From NCBI GenBank assembly GCA_003343765.1, contig QAKO01000100.1, forward strand, positions 1 to 17,870: DNA of 17,870 nucleotides. The letters are read 5' to 3'. The translations under genes were made by a program, and so were the position numbers. The stretch is from Bacillota bacterium (GTDB lineage: Bacteria > Bacillota > Clostridia > Christensenellales > Borkfalkiaceae). Below, one piece after another: positions 6,954 to 13,813 of the stretch. The notes under the pieces are model-generated. The model searched no databases. It saw nothing but the letters and a program-made list of their open reading frames with translations, and had not been told where the DNA came from. How positions within the stretch are numbered: position 1 is the first letter of the stretch; each line of letters opens with the position of its first letter.

Positions 6954-7322
6954 ATGATTTCTAAATTTGATAAAAACGCGGACAGAGTCGTGCGTCATGC
7001 ACGCGTCCGCAAAAAGATTTCCGGCACTGCCGAAACGCCCAGATTCAACGTTTACAGGAGTCTTAATCACATTTACGTTCAGATCATCGACGACGTAAAG
7101 GGCGTAACTCTCGTATCCGCATCCACGATGGAAAAATCGGTCAAGGAACAGATCAAGGATCTGACCAAGACGGAAGCAGCCAAGGTCGTAGGCGCGGAAG
7201 CTGCCAAAAAGGCGCTTGCGGCGGGTATTGATACGGTCGTTTTTGACCGCGGCGGTTACATTTACACGGGCCGTGTAAAGAGTGTTGCCGACGGCGCAAG
7301 AGAAGCCGGACTGAAGTTCTGA
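6954..7322 (+). CDS. rplR: 50S ribosomal protein L18
   Basis: The 122-residue product is L18, which joins L5 in binding 5S rRNA at the central protuberance. Signatures are RVVRHARVRKKISGTAETPRFNVYRS, HIYVQIIDDVKGVTLVSAST, and the C-terminal FDRGGYIYTGRVKSVADGAREAGLKF split over residues 97-122. Length is typical for the family. The ribosome binding site is AAAGGAG. Gap to rpsE is 14 bases. Confidence 0.98.
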   Translation: MISKFDKNADRVVRHARVRKKISGTAETPRFNVYRSLNHIYVQIIDDVKGVTLVSASTMEKSVKEQIKDLTKTEAAKVVGAEAAKKALAAGIDTVVFDRGGYIYTGRVKSVADGAREAGLKF

Positions 7323-7336
7323 GGGAGGAGAGTTCC

Positions 7337-7858
7337 ATGGCAAGAGAAGAAAGAAAACCTCAAAGAAGACAAGAAGAGAACGACGGGTTCATCAAAAAGC
7401 TGATCCAGGTCAACCGTGTCACGAAGGTTGTCAAAGGCGGTCGCAACATGCGTTTTGCAGCGCTTGTAGTCGTCGGCGACGGCAAGGGCAGGGTCGGCGC
7501 AGGATCGGGTAAAGCGAACGAAGTTCCCGAAGCGATCGAAAAGGCTACCGCACAGGCGAAGAGAAACCTGGTGACGGTTCCGATGGTCGGCACGAGCATT
7601 CCCCACGAAGTGGACGGAAAGTTCGGCAGAGGCCATGTATATATGCTTCCTGCTTCCGAAGGTACCGGCGTTATCGCAGGCGGCCCTGTCCGCGCGATCA
7701 TGGAATGCGCAGGTATCAAGGATATCCGTACGAAATCGCACGGCACGAGCAACCCGATCAACTGCGTAAAAGCGACGATCGCAGGACTTGCCGAGCTGAA
7801 GACGGCGGAACAGGTTGCGGCACTCCGCGGCAAGACCGTGGAAGAAATTCTGGGCTGA
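7337..7858 (+). CDS. rpsE: 30S ribosomal protein S5
   Basis: The 173-residue product is S5, which acts in decoding accuracy and forms part of the mRNA entry channel with S3 and S4. The double-stranded-RNA-binding-like N-terminal domain includes VNRVTKVVKGGRNMRF and LVVVGDGKGRVGAGSGKANE; the C-terminal domain shows the EGTGVIAGGPVRAIMECAGI stretch and KSHGTSNPINCVKATIAGL. It begins with a short charged lead (MAREERKPQRRQEENDGF). The ATG follows GGGAGGAG. No residue changes of the streptomycin or spectinomycin loop could be judged without alignment. Confidence 0.98.
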   Translation: MAREERKPQRRQEENDGFIKKLIQVNRVTKVVKGGRNMRFAALVVVGDGKGRVGAGSGKANEVPEAIEKATAQAKRNLVTVPMVGTSIPHEVDGKFGRGHVYMLPASEGTGVIAGGPVRAIMECAGIKDIRTKSHGTSNPINCVKATIAGLAELKTAEQVAALRGKTVEEILG

Positions 7859-7871
7859 GGAGGAGCTTACA

Positions 7872-8051
7872 ATGGCACAGGTAAAAGTAACATTGGTCAA
7901 GAGCACCATCGGCAGCACACAGACGCAGAAAGACACGGTAGCGGCTCTGGGATTGAAAAAGATCCGTTCTTTCCGTGTACATGAAGATACTCCCGCTTTG
8001 CAGGGACAGATCAAAAAAGTGGCTCACCTCGTGAAGGTCGAGACGCTGTAA
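7872..8051 (+). CDS. rpmD: 50S ribosomal protein L30
   Basis: The 59-residue product is L30. The start at 7872, preceded by GAGGAGG, gives MAQVKVTLVKSTIGST followed by TQKDTVAALGLKKI, the typical N-terminal half; a longer upstream extension of the same frame from 7815 lies inside rpsE and is not L30-like. It ends with GQIKKVAHLVKVETL. L30 is dispensable in some bacteria and absent from certain lineages, but is here in its usual place between rpsE and rplO. Confidence 0.97.
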   Translation: MAQVKVTLVKSTIGSTQTQKDTVAALGLKKIRSFRVHEDTPALQGQIKKVAHLVKVETL

Positions 8052-8063
8052 GGAGTTGTAACT

Positions 8064-8510
8064 ATGAGAATTGATACGATACAACCCGCAATCGGCTCGA
8101 ACACTCCCGCCAAGCGTCTTGGCAGGGGTATCGGCTCGGGCTTGGGCAAGACGAGCGGCAAGGGCCACAAAGGCCAGTGGGCACGTTCGGGCGGCGGCGT
8201 ACGTCCCGGATTTGAAGGCGGTCAGACCCCGATCCACAGAAGACTTCCCAAACGCGGTTTCAACAACAAATTCCGTAAAGAATATGTCATCGTAAATCTT
8301 TCCGCGCTCGCGAACGTAGCGGCAGGCACGGTTGTGGATTACGAATACGTCATGGCGAACAAGCTCGCCAAGCAGGTCAAGGACAACAGCGGCCTGAAAG
8401 TTCTGGGCAGCGGCGAACTCACGAACGCGCTGACCGTGAAAGCTGCGAAGTTCTCCGCTTCCGCGAAAGAAGCGATCGAAAAGGCCGGCGGTACGGCGGA
8501 AACCCTCTGA
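8064..8510 (+). CDS. rplO: 50S ribosomal protein L15
   Basis: The 148-residue product is L15, a late assembly protein. The glycine- and basic-rich N-terminal extension carries KRLGRGIGSGLGKTSGKGHKGQ followed by PGFEGGQTPIHRRLPKRGF, strong family signatures; the C-terminal globular domain ends EAIEKAGGTAETL. An AAGGAG site precedes the ATG. It is the last gene of the very tightly spaced block; the next gap, to secY, is 56 bases and contains an inverted repeat. Confidence 0.98.
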   Translation: MRIDTIQPAIGSNTPAKRLGRGIGSGLGKTSGKGHKGQWARSGGGVRPGFEGGQTPIHRRLPKRGFNNKFRKEYVIVNLSALANVAAGTVVDYEYVMANKLAKQVKDNSGLKVLGSGELTNALTVKAAKFSASAKEAIEKAGGTAETL

Positions 8511-8512
8511 GT

Positions 8513-8539
8513 TCCGCGCCCGTCGGGGACTTGCGCGGA
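8513..8539 (+). repeat. Inverted repeat between rplO and secY
   Basis: A 7-bp stem TCCGCGC (8513-8519) pairs with GCGCGGA (8533-8539) around a 13-base loop, starting two bases after the rplO stop codon. There is no T run immediately after it (the next T-rich stretch, ATTTTTAGG, belongs to the secY ribosome binding region). It is therefore more likely an RNA processing or pausing element, or a chance stem, than a terminator. Confidence 0.4.
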
Positions 8540-8566
8540 GCGTGACTTCATTTTTAGGAGAGCAAG

Positions 8567-9889
8567 ATGTTCGAAACTTTAAAGAACGCATTTAAAGTCA
8601 AAGAGATCCGGAAGAAGATCTTCATCACCCTTCTTCTGTTGCTTGTTTACCGGCTCGGATGCTACATTCCGATCCCGGGACTGGACAGCGCACAGTTTGA
8701 AACGGTGATCGACGGCAACAACTTCCTGACTCTTATGAACGCCGTCACGGGCGGCGCGCTGGCAAGCGGCACGCTGTTCGCGCTCGGTATCGGGCCGTAC
8801 ATCAACGCGTCCATTATCATCCAGCTGCTCAGCGTCGGTATCCCTGCGCTCGAACGGCTTTCCAAAGAGGGGGAAGAGGGCAAGAAGAAAATTGCGCAGC
8901 TCACCCGATATCTCACGCTTATCCTTGCCATCGTGCAGGCGATCGGCGTTATCATCAATTTTGCAAATGACAGTGCGATCAGCAGTCAGATCATAGCTCT
9001 GTTCGGCGGCGAAGGCAACAAATGGCTCGTGTACATCTACATGACCATCATTTACTCCGCAGGCGCAATGCTCACCATGTGGTTGGGCGAGCGCATCACC
9101 GAATACGGTGTCGGCAACGGCATTTCGCTGGTCATCTTTGTCGGTATCATTTCCACGGCAGGCATCACGATCATCATCGAGCCGATCGAAGAAATGGTTG
9201 CTAACGGTTTCGATGCGGGAACGCTTATTTCCATCGTTATCTTCTGCGTCATCTCGATCGTGATCTTTGCTCTTATCGTTGCGGTCGACCTTGCGGAACG
9301 CCGCATTCCGGTGCAGTATGCAAAGCAGGTCAAGGGCAGAAAAATGTACGGCGGACAGTCCACCGTTATCCCCATCAAGATTTCCGGCAGCGGCGTTATG
9401 CCTCTGATCTTCGCGTTTGCGATCATCAGCCTGCCCGATCTGATCATGGGTCTGTTCTGGAGCGGTTATTCCAACAGCTGGTACGCGCAGAACATTAGCG
9501 GCGGCACGGGGCCGTGGGCATGGGCCTACATCATCGTATTGTGCCTGTTGATCTTTGCGTTCTCGTTCTTCTATGCAAAGATCCAGTTCAATCCCGAAGA
9601 CGTATCCAAGAGCATTCAGCAGAACGGCGGGTTTATCCCCGGTATTCGTCCGGGCAAACCTACGGCGGATTATCTGAACAAGATCTCCAACCGTATCACG
9701 CTGTTCGGGGCGATCTTCCTTTCGTTGGTCGCGTTCGTACCTTCGCTGGCATTCAGTTTTGCGGGCGAGCAGTTCGTGAACGTGTTCTCCACGACCGGTA
9801 TCCTGATCGTCGTATCCGTTGCGCTCGAGTTTGACAAACAGCTGCAGTCGCAGTTGATGATGAAAAACTACAAAGGATTCCTGAAATAA
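8567..9889 (+). CDS. secY: Preprotein translocase subunit SecY
   Basis: The 440-residue product is SecY, the ten-helix channel of the Sec translocon in the cytoplasmic membrane, working with SecE, SecG and SecA. Residues 1-20 are the amphipathic N-terminus (NAFKVKEIRKKIF), followed by the first membrane helix, which runs into CYIPIPGLDSAQF. GIGPYINASIIIQLL and GVGNGISLVIF mark helices of the channel core, and the cytosolic loop IPVQYAKQVKGRKMYGGQ with the following IPIKISGSGVMPLIFA is the SecA/ribosome contact region. Alternating hydrophobic segments run through the whole length with a final basic tail (MMKNYKGFLK). The size is normal. AGGAGAG precedes the ATG. Confidence 0.98.
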   Translation: MFETLKNAFKVKEIRKKIFITLLLLLVYRLGCYIPIPGLDSAQFETVIDGNNFLTLMNAVTGGALASGTLFALGIGPYINASIIIQLLSVGIPALERLSKEGEEGKKKIAQLTRYLTLILAIVQAIGVIINFANDSAISSQIIALFGGEGNKWLVYIYMTIIYSAGAMLTMWLGERITEYGVGNGISLVIFVGIISTAGITIIIEPIEEMVANGFDAGTLISIVIFCVISIVIFALIVAVDLAERRIPVQYAKQVKGRKMYGGQSTVIPIKISGSGVMPLIFAFAIISLPDLIMGLFWSGYSNSWYAQNISGGTGPWAWAYIIVLCLLIFAFSFFYAKIQFNPEDVSKSIQQNGGFIPGIRPGKPTADYLNKISNRITLFGAIFLSLVAFVPSLAFSFAGEQFVNVFSTTGILIVVSVALEFDKQLQSQLMMKNYKGFLK

Positions 9890-9891
9890 GA

Positions 9892-9991
9892 AAGGCGGCG
9901 GCATCTGACCCAAAAAGGCAGGTACGCGGCAGGGGATCGAGGAGTTTTCCGGAGTGAAAGCAGCGGGTTCTGACCGAAAACGGCAGGGACG
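9892..9991 (+). repeat. Degenerate direct repeat in the secY-adk spacer
   Basis: Two copies of a 23-base element, 9904-9926 and 9969-9991, match at 20 of 23 positions (core TCTGACC, AAAA, GGCAGG, ACG) and are offset by 65 bases. The similarity spreads weakly on both sides: AAAGgCgGCGG-like sequence precedes both copies and a TTTTCCGGAG / TTGTCCGGAA pair follows them. This looks like an old imperfect tandem duplication of about 65 bases. No reading frame with a ribosome binding site covers it. Function unknown. Confidence 0.55.
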
Positions 9992-10019
9992 TTGTCCGGA
10001 AACGAATACAAAAAACGCA

Positions 10020-10051
10020 TTTTGCCGCGCGCTATGCGGCGCGCGGCAAAA
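10020..10051 (+). promoter_or_regulatory. GC-rich hairpin just upstream of the adk ribosome binding site
   Basis: A 13-bp perfect stem (TTTTGCCGCGCGC, 10020-10032, with GCGCGCGGCAAAA, 10039-10051) closes a six-base loop. It ends about 13 bases before the adk ribosome binding site. On the plus strand it is followed by ACAAATAAAA, not by T residues, so it is not a standard rho-independent terminator in the direction of the operon; on the minus strand it is followed by ATGCGTTTTTT. It may stabilise the 5' end of a processed adk message, cause partial attenuation or stop antisense transcription. These roles are inference. Confidence 0.6.
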
Positions 10052-10076
10052 CAAATAAAAAATGAGAGAGGTTTCC

Positions 10077-10700
10077 ATGAACATTCTACTTCTTGGCGCA
10101 CCGGGAGCGGGCAAAGGAACGCAGGCGACCCGGATCAGCGAAAAGTTTCACCTTCCGCACATTTCGACGGGCGACATTTTCCGCGACAATATCAAGCGCG
10201 GCACCGAGATCGGGCTTCTGGCGAAATCCTATACGGACAAAGGTCAGCTGGTACCGGACGAAGTGACTTGCAAGATCGTGGAGGGCAGGCTGAAAGAAGC
10301 GGATTGCGCGAACGGATATCTTCTCGACGGTTTTCCCCGCAATCTTTTCCAGGCGCAGGAGCTGGACAAATTCTCCAAAGTCGACGCGGTGATCAACATC
10401 GACATTGACTTATCGCTTCTGATGGACCGTCTTTGCGGACGGCGCGTTTGCAAGAACTGCGGCGAGAGCTATCATGTGAATTTCCTGAACGGCAAGACCG
10501 ACTGCGAGCGTTGCGGCGGCGAGCTGTACCAGAGAAAGGACGACAACGAAGAGACGGTAGGCAACCGTCTGAAAGTGTATAACGAACAGACAGCGCCTCT
10601 GATCGAGTATTATTCGAAGAAGGGAGTGTTGATCAACATCGACGGCGTAGGCGCCATCGACGAAGTGTTCGGAAGAATTTGCGACGCTTTGAAAAAGTAA
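10077..10700 (+). CDS. adk: Adenylate kinase, zinc-LID form
   Basis: The 207-residue enzyme converts ATP + AMP to 2 ADP in the cytoplasm. The P-loop is GAPGAGKGT at residues 7-15, the AMP-binding segment includes STGDIFRDNI, and DGFPRN (84-89) is the conserved strand-loop, with Asn in place of the commoner Thr. The LID domain carries cysteines at 125, 128, 143 and 146 (RRVCKNCGESYH and DCERCGGEL), as in the zinc-stabilised Gram-positive enzymes. The start at 10077 is preferred over an in-frame ATG at 10062 because it begins exactly at MNILLLGAPG and has GAGAGAGG upstream. It follows secY after an unusually long 187-base spacer and precedes map by 12 bases. Confidence 0.97.
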   Translation: MNILLLGAPGAGKGTQATRISEKFHLPHISTGDIFRDNIKRGTEIGLLAKSYTDKGQLVPDEVTCKIVEGRLKEADCANGYLLDGFPRNLFQAQELDKFSKVDAVINIDIDLSLLMDRLCGRRVCKNCGESYHVNFLNGKTDCERCGGELYQRKDDNEETVGNRLKVYNEQTAPLIEYYSKKGVLINIDGVGAIDEVFGRICDALKK

Positions 10701-10712
10701 GCGTTTGGGGTC

Positions 10713-11459
10713 ATGATCACAGTCAAAACGGAAAAAGAGATCGACGCCATGCGTGAGCCCTGCGCGATCGTGCGTGATACGCTCGCCTATATCGGAACGA
10801 AGATACGGGCGGGGGTAACGACGCAGGAACTGGACGATCTGGCGCGCGAGTACATTCGTTCGCGGGGTGCGGAACCATCCTGTCTCGGGTATTGCGGATA
10901 TCCTGCGAGTATCTGCGCATCGGTCAACGAAGAAGTGGTGCACGGGATCCCGTCTCCGGACAGATTCCTGAAAGAGGGCGACATCATCAGCGTAGATCTT
11001 TGTGCGTACAAGAACGGATTTCACGGTGACGGCGCGCGGACGTTTGCGGTCGGCGCGATCGACGAAGAAAAGCAGAAACTGATCCGTGTCACGGAGGAAT
11101 GTTTCTGGAAAGCGGTGGAGAACCTGCGGGCGGGAACGCCTCTGTTCGACATCGGGGCGATCGTCCAGAGCCATGCGGAATCCAACGGTTTTTCGGTGGT
11201 GCGAGAGTTTGTGGGGCACGGGATCGGCAGAGAGATGCACGAAGACCCGTCGGTGCCGAATTACGGCAAACGCGGTACGGGCGTACGGCTGCGTGCGGGA
11301 ACGGTGCTCTGCATTGAACCGATGATCCTGGCGGGATCGAGGTTTGTGGACGTGCTGGACGATAACTGGACGGCAGTCACGCGCGACAAGAAACCGGCGG
11401 CGCATTACGAAAACACGGTCGTCATCCGCGAAGACGGCGTCGAGATCCTTACGATTTAA
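10713..11459 (+). CDS. map: Methionine aminopeptidase type I
   Basis: The 248-residue enzyme removes the initiator methionine from nascent proteins. The five metal ligands of the pita-bread fold are all visible: Asp95 (ISVDL), Asp106 (HGDGARTF), His169 (VGHGIG), Glu202 (CIEPM) and Glu233 (YENTV). His77 (VHGIP) and His176 (MHEDP) of the active site are also present. It lacks the N-terminal SEC-C-like zinc domain found in some longer forms. The ribosome binding site is weak (TTGGGG), possibly relying on coupling to adk 12 bases upstream. The adk-map-KOW-infA order is characteristic of Gram-positive spc operons. Confidence 0.97.
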   Translation: MITVKTEKEIDAMREPCAIVRDTLAYIGTKIRAGVTTQELDDLAREYIRSRGAEPSCLGYCGYPASICASVNEEVVHGIPSPDRFLKEGDIISVDLCAYKNGFHGDGARTFAVGAIDEEKQKLIRVTEECFWKAVENLRAGTPLFDIGAIVQSHAESNGFSVVREFVGHGIGREMHEDPSVPNYGKRGTGVRLRAGTVLCIEPMILAGSRFVDVLDDNWTAVTRDKKPAAHYENTVVIREDGVEILTI

Positions 11460-11464
11460 CAGAC

Positions 11465-11743
11465 ATGAAAGTACAGGAACCGGAAAATGGCGGCGTTTGC
11501 AAGAGCGTTGCCGGAAGAGATAAAGGCAGGCTGTATCTGATCGTGCGGCAGGACGGCACAAACCTGTATCTTGCCGACGGCAAGTACAGGACTTCGGAAA
11601 ATCCGAAGCAGAAAAACCGCAGGCACGTCCGGCTCATTCCGGTATTCGACCGCGAGATGGCGGAGCGGATCGCGGCGGGCAAGGACGAGAACAGCAACAT
11701 CCGCGCATTGCTCAAAAGGGTTGCGCAGGAGCGGCAGGACTGA
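11465..11743 (+). CDS. KOW-domain RNA-binding protein (eL14-like)
   Basis: The 92-residue product has a KOW-like opening (VCKSVAGRDKGRLYLIVRQDGTNLYLADGKYR, read as two blocks at residues 11-42) and a basic segment with PKQKNRRHVRLI. Small proteins of this kind, related to the archaeal/eukaryotic L14e KOW family, sit between map and infA in many Clostridia; their role is presumed ribosome or rRNA binding but is not settled to my knowledge. The start lies five bases after the map stop and I see no Shine-Dalgarno sequence, so it is probably coupled to map translation. The gene ends with tandem in-frame stops TGA TAA. Confidence 0.88.
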   Translation: MKVQEPENGGVCKSVAGRDKGRLYLIVRQDGTNLYLADGKYRTSENPKQKNRRHVRLIPVFDREMAERIAAGKDENSNIRALLKRVAQERQD

Positions 11744-11749
11744 TAAACG

Positions 11750-11763
11750 ACCGCAAAAGCGGT
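11750..11763 (+). repeat. Small hairpin before infA
   Basis: ACCGC (11750-11754) and GCGGT (11759-11763) form a short stem with an AAAA loop, followed by TTAAACAATTTT. It has a loose resemblance to a weak intrinsic terminator but the stem is only five pairs and the T tract is interrupted; partial attenuation ahead of infA is possible, and chance is equally plausible. Confidence 0.3.
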
Positions 11764-11789
11764 TTAAACAATTTTCGGAGGGAGTTTTT

Positions 11790-12011
11790 GTGTCCAAAGA
11801 CGACGTTATAGAGACCGAAGGCAAAATCATCGAGGCGTTGCCGAACGCGACGTTCAAAGTGCAGCTTTCCAACGGTCATGTGATCACGGCATACATTTCC
11901 GGAAAACTTCGTATGAATTATATCCGGATCATTCCGGGCGATATGGTCAAGCTGGAAATGAGCCCGTACGATCTCACGAAGGGCAGGATCACCTGGCGCA
12001 GCAAAAACTGA
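11790..12011 (+). CDS. infA: Translation initiation factor IF-1
   Basis: The 73-residue product is IF-1, an OB-fold (S1-type) protein that occupies the A site during initiation. It reads MSKDDVIETEGKIIEALPNA, then TFKVQLSNGHVITAYISGKLR and the closing RIIPGDMVKLEMSPYDLTKG with GRITWRSKN. The start is a GTG at 11790, inferred because it yields the exact family N-terminus and is preceded by CGGAGGGAG at a normal distance; upstream in-frame ATGs lie inside the KOW gene. IF-1 is essential, so a GTG start may keep expression modest. It is followed by a 97-base spacer with two hairpins. Confidence 0.97.
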   Translation: MSKDDVIETEGKIIEALPNATFKVQLSNGHVITAYISGKLRMNYIRIIPGDMVKLEMSPYDLTKGRITWRSKN

Positions 12012-12021
12012 TCGCCAAGGC

Positions 12022-12074
12022 ATGGGACTGTGTCCCGTACGATCACAGTAAACAGACATTCCGCGGCGCGGAAT
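12022..12074 (+). promoter_or_regulatory. Two small hairpins in the infA-rpmJ spacer
   Basis: GGGAC/GTCCC (12024-12028 with 12032-12036, extendable by an A-T and a wobble pair) and ATTCCGC/GCGGAAT (12058-12064 with 12068-12074, loop GGC) lie in the 97-base gap. Neither is followed directly by a T run, although a six-T stretch occurs about a dozen bases after the second. They might pause polymerase or protect processed ends; the function is not established from sequence. Confidence 0.35.
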
Positions 12075-12108
12075 ACGAGCGAAAGAATTTTTTCGGAGGA
12101 ATAAGAAA

Positions 12109-12225
12109 ATGAAAGTAAGACCGTCAGTAAAACCGATGTGCGACAAATGCAAAGTCATCAAAAGAAACGGCAAGGTCATGGTCATCTGCTCCAAGAACAA
12201 GAGCCATAAACAGAGACAGGGCTGA
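12109..12225 (+). CDS. rpmJ: 50S ribosomal protein L36, zinc form
   Basis: This 38-residue gene reads MKVRPSVKPMCDKCKVIKRN and ends HKQRQG. It is the zinc-binding L36: Cys11, Cys14, Cys27 and His33 form the C-x2-C-x12-C-x5-H site. GGAGGA lies upstream with normal spacing. The length and the MKVRPSVKPMC start are typical of the family, and its place between infA and rpsM is standard. The stop is TGA followed in frame by TAA. Confidence 0.98.
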   Translation: MKVRPSVKPMCDKCKVIKRNGKVMVICSKNKSHKQRQG

Positions 12226-12349
12226 TAAAGCGAAAATAATCTCATGCGCGAGAAGCAGCCGCGTCATTCCAATTTTTGCGACTGCGCGCGCACGATCGGC
12301 ATATAGATAACAATTTTATTTAAAAATCCAAACGGAGGTCAAAAGGACA

Positions 12350-12718
12350 ATGGCACGCATTGCCGGTGTAGATTTACCCAGAGAAAAACGGGTGGAAATC
12401 GGGCTTACCTATATCTACGGTATAGGTCTCACCACGTCCAAGAAAATTCTTGCGGAGACGGGCATCAATCCCGACACGAGAGTCAAAGATCTGGACGAAA
12501 ACGACGTTTCCAAACTCAGAGAATATATCGATCACAATTTGCGCGTGGAGGGCGAACTCCGCAGCGAAGTGAATCTGAATATCAAGCGCCTTATGGAGAT
12601 CGGTTGCTATCGCGGCATCCGTCACAGAAAGGGCTTGCCTGTCCGCGGACAGAGCAGCAAACGCAACGCGCGTACACGTAAAGGTCCGCGCCGCACGGTA
12701 GCGAAGAAGAAGAAATAA
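12350..12718 (+). CDS. rpsM: 30S ribosomal protein S13
   Basis: The 122-residue product is S13, which contacts P-site tRNA and forms subunit bridges. It starts MARIAGVDLPREKRVEIGLT followed by YIYGIGLTTSKKIL, and ends with the basic tail NARTRKGPRRTVAKKKK. In the conserved segment before it, LPVRGQSSKRNARTRKGP, the serine-serine pair replaces the usual Arg/Lys-Thr, a small deviation. GGAGGT precedes the ATG by ten bases. The 124-base spacer from rpmJ contains no recognisable promoter or terminator. Confidence 0.98.
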   Translation: MARIAGVDLPREKRVEIGLTYIYGIGLTTSKKILAETGINPDTRVKDLDENDVSKLREYIDHNLRVEGELRSEVNLNIKRLMEIGCYRGIRHRKGLPVRGQSSKRNARTRKGPRRTVAKKKK

Positions 12719-12737
12719 TCGAGGAGGATAAGAAACA

Positions 12738-13139
12738 ATGGCAGCAGCAACGAAAAAGACGGCGCAAGCTCGTCGTCGCAAAGAGCTGAAAAAAGTTGAC
12801 AAGGGCCAGGCTCATATCCAGTCCTCGTTCAACAATACGCTCGTGACCATCACGGATATGAACGGCAACGCGATTTCGTGGTCGAGCGCAGGCAGTCTCG
12901 GCTTCAAAGGTTCGAGAAAGGGTACACCGTTCGCAGCGCAGTCTGCAGCGGACACCGCGGCTAAGATCGCAAAAGAACACGGACTCCGTTCTGTCGAAGT
13001 CTATGTGAAAGGCCCCGGCGCAGGCAGAGAAGCGGCGATCCGCGCTCTGGCAGCGGCTGAACTGGAAATTACGATGATCACCGACGTTTCGCCTATTCCG
13101 CACAACGGTTGCAGGCCCCCGAAACGCCGCAGAGTATAA
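12738..13139 (+). CDS. rpsK: 30S ribosomal protein S11
   Basis: The 133-residue product is S11 of the small-subunit platform. Signatures include the AHIQSSFNNTLVTITDMNGN core, SAGSLGFKGSRKGTPFAAQ, VYVKGPGAGREAAIRAL and the C-terminal DVSPIPHNGCRPPKRRRV, essentially the family consensus. It has a lysine- and alanine-rich N-terminus of normal length. GAGGAGGAT precedes the ATG; gaps to rpsM and rpsD are 19 and 18 bases. Confidence 0.98.
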   Translation: MAAATKKTAQARRRKELKKVDKGQAHIQSSFNNTLVTITDMNGNAISWSSAGSLGFKGSRKGTPFAAQSAADTAAKIAKEHGLRSVEVYVKGPGAGREAAIRALAAAELEITMITDVSPIPHNGCRPPKRRRV

Positions 13140-13157
13140 GTTTAAGGAGAGAAAGAA

Positions 13158-13781
13158 ATGGCAACATACAGAGATTCCAAATGCCGTCTTTGCCGCAGAG
13201 AGGGTGCTAAACTCTTTTTGAAGGGCGACAGATGCTATTCGGGCAAATGCGCGTTCGAAAAACGCCCTGTGGCTCCGGGTGCGCACGGTGCGGCAAGAAA
13301 GAAAGTTTCCGAGTACGGCTTGCAGCTTCGCGAAAAACAGAAGACCAAGAGAATTTACGGCGTACAGGAAGGCCAGTTCCATAAATATTATGAAATGGCT
13401 GACCGCATGAAGGGCATCACCGGTGAAAACATGCTCTCCCTGCTCGAACGCCGTCTGGATAACGTTGTGTTCCGTATGGGACTCGGCGGATCCCGCGCAC
13501 AGGCAAGACAGCTTGTCAACCATGCGCATTTCACTGTCAACGGCAGAACGGTCAACATTCCTTCCTACATTGTGAAGGCGGGCGACGTCATTGCCGTTAA
13601 GGAAAACAGAAAGAAAGATAAATATTTTGAGGAGATCAAATCCGCGAAAGTCGGCAATATGCCCAAATGGCTGGAATTCGATCCCGAAAAACTCGAAGGA
13701 AAGGTAATCGCTTTGCCTGCAAGGGAAGACATCGACAGTCAGATTGCAGAGCATATGATCGTCGAGCTGTACTCCAAGTAA
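13158..13781 (+). CDS. rpsD: 30S ribosomal protein S4, zinc-binding form
   Basis: The 207-residue product is S4, a primary 16S rRNA binder that nucleates assembly. The N-terminus carries a four-cysteine cluster (Cys9, Cys12, Cys26, Cys31), the zinc-binding version of S4. The S4 RNA-binding domain covers about residues 97-150 (LERRLDNVVFRMGLGGSRAQ, then QLVNHAHFTVNGRTVNIPS). In B. subtilis rpsD is away from this cluster with its own leader; here it lies in the alpha operon between rpsK and rpoA, as in Clostridia and E. coli. AAGGAGAG precedes the ATG and the gene ends TAATAA. Confidence 0.98.
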   Translation: MATYRDSKCRLCRREGAKLFLKGDRCYSGKCAFEKRPVAPGAHGAARKKVSEYGLQLREKQKTKRIYGVQEGQFHKYYEMADRMKGITGENMLSLLERRLDNVVFRMGLGGSRAQARQLVNHAHFTVNGRTVNIPSYIVKAGDVIAVKENRKKDKYFEEIKSAKVGNMPKWLEFDPEKLEGKVIALPAREDIDSQIAEHMIVELYSK

Positions 13782-13813
13782 TAAGTAACGCCGAAGCAAG
13801 GAGGTAATAACGC

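Noticed and set aside
7815..7871. N-terminal extension of L30
   Set aside because: Lies inside rpsE and is unlike L30; the ATG at 7872 has a strong ribosome binding site.
8513..8566. Terminator between rplO and secY
   Set aside because: The 7-bp stem has a 13-base loop and no adjacent T run.
10062..10076. Five-residue extension of adenylate kinase
   Set aside because: The purines GAGAGAGG between the two ATGs fit as ribosome binding site for the ATG at 10077, which begins at the exact family N-terminus.
8579..10114. Long minus-strand open frame opposite secY and into adk
   Set aside because: The product is Asp/Arg/His-rich without recognisable structure and is fully explained by codon bias of secY on the other strand.
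12276..12307. Possible promoter before rpsM (TTGCGA and TATAGA)
   Set aside because: The spacing is 20 bases and the -35 match is poor; rpsM is more likely transcribed from upstream.
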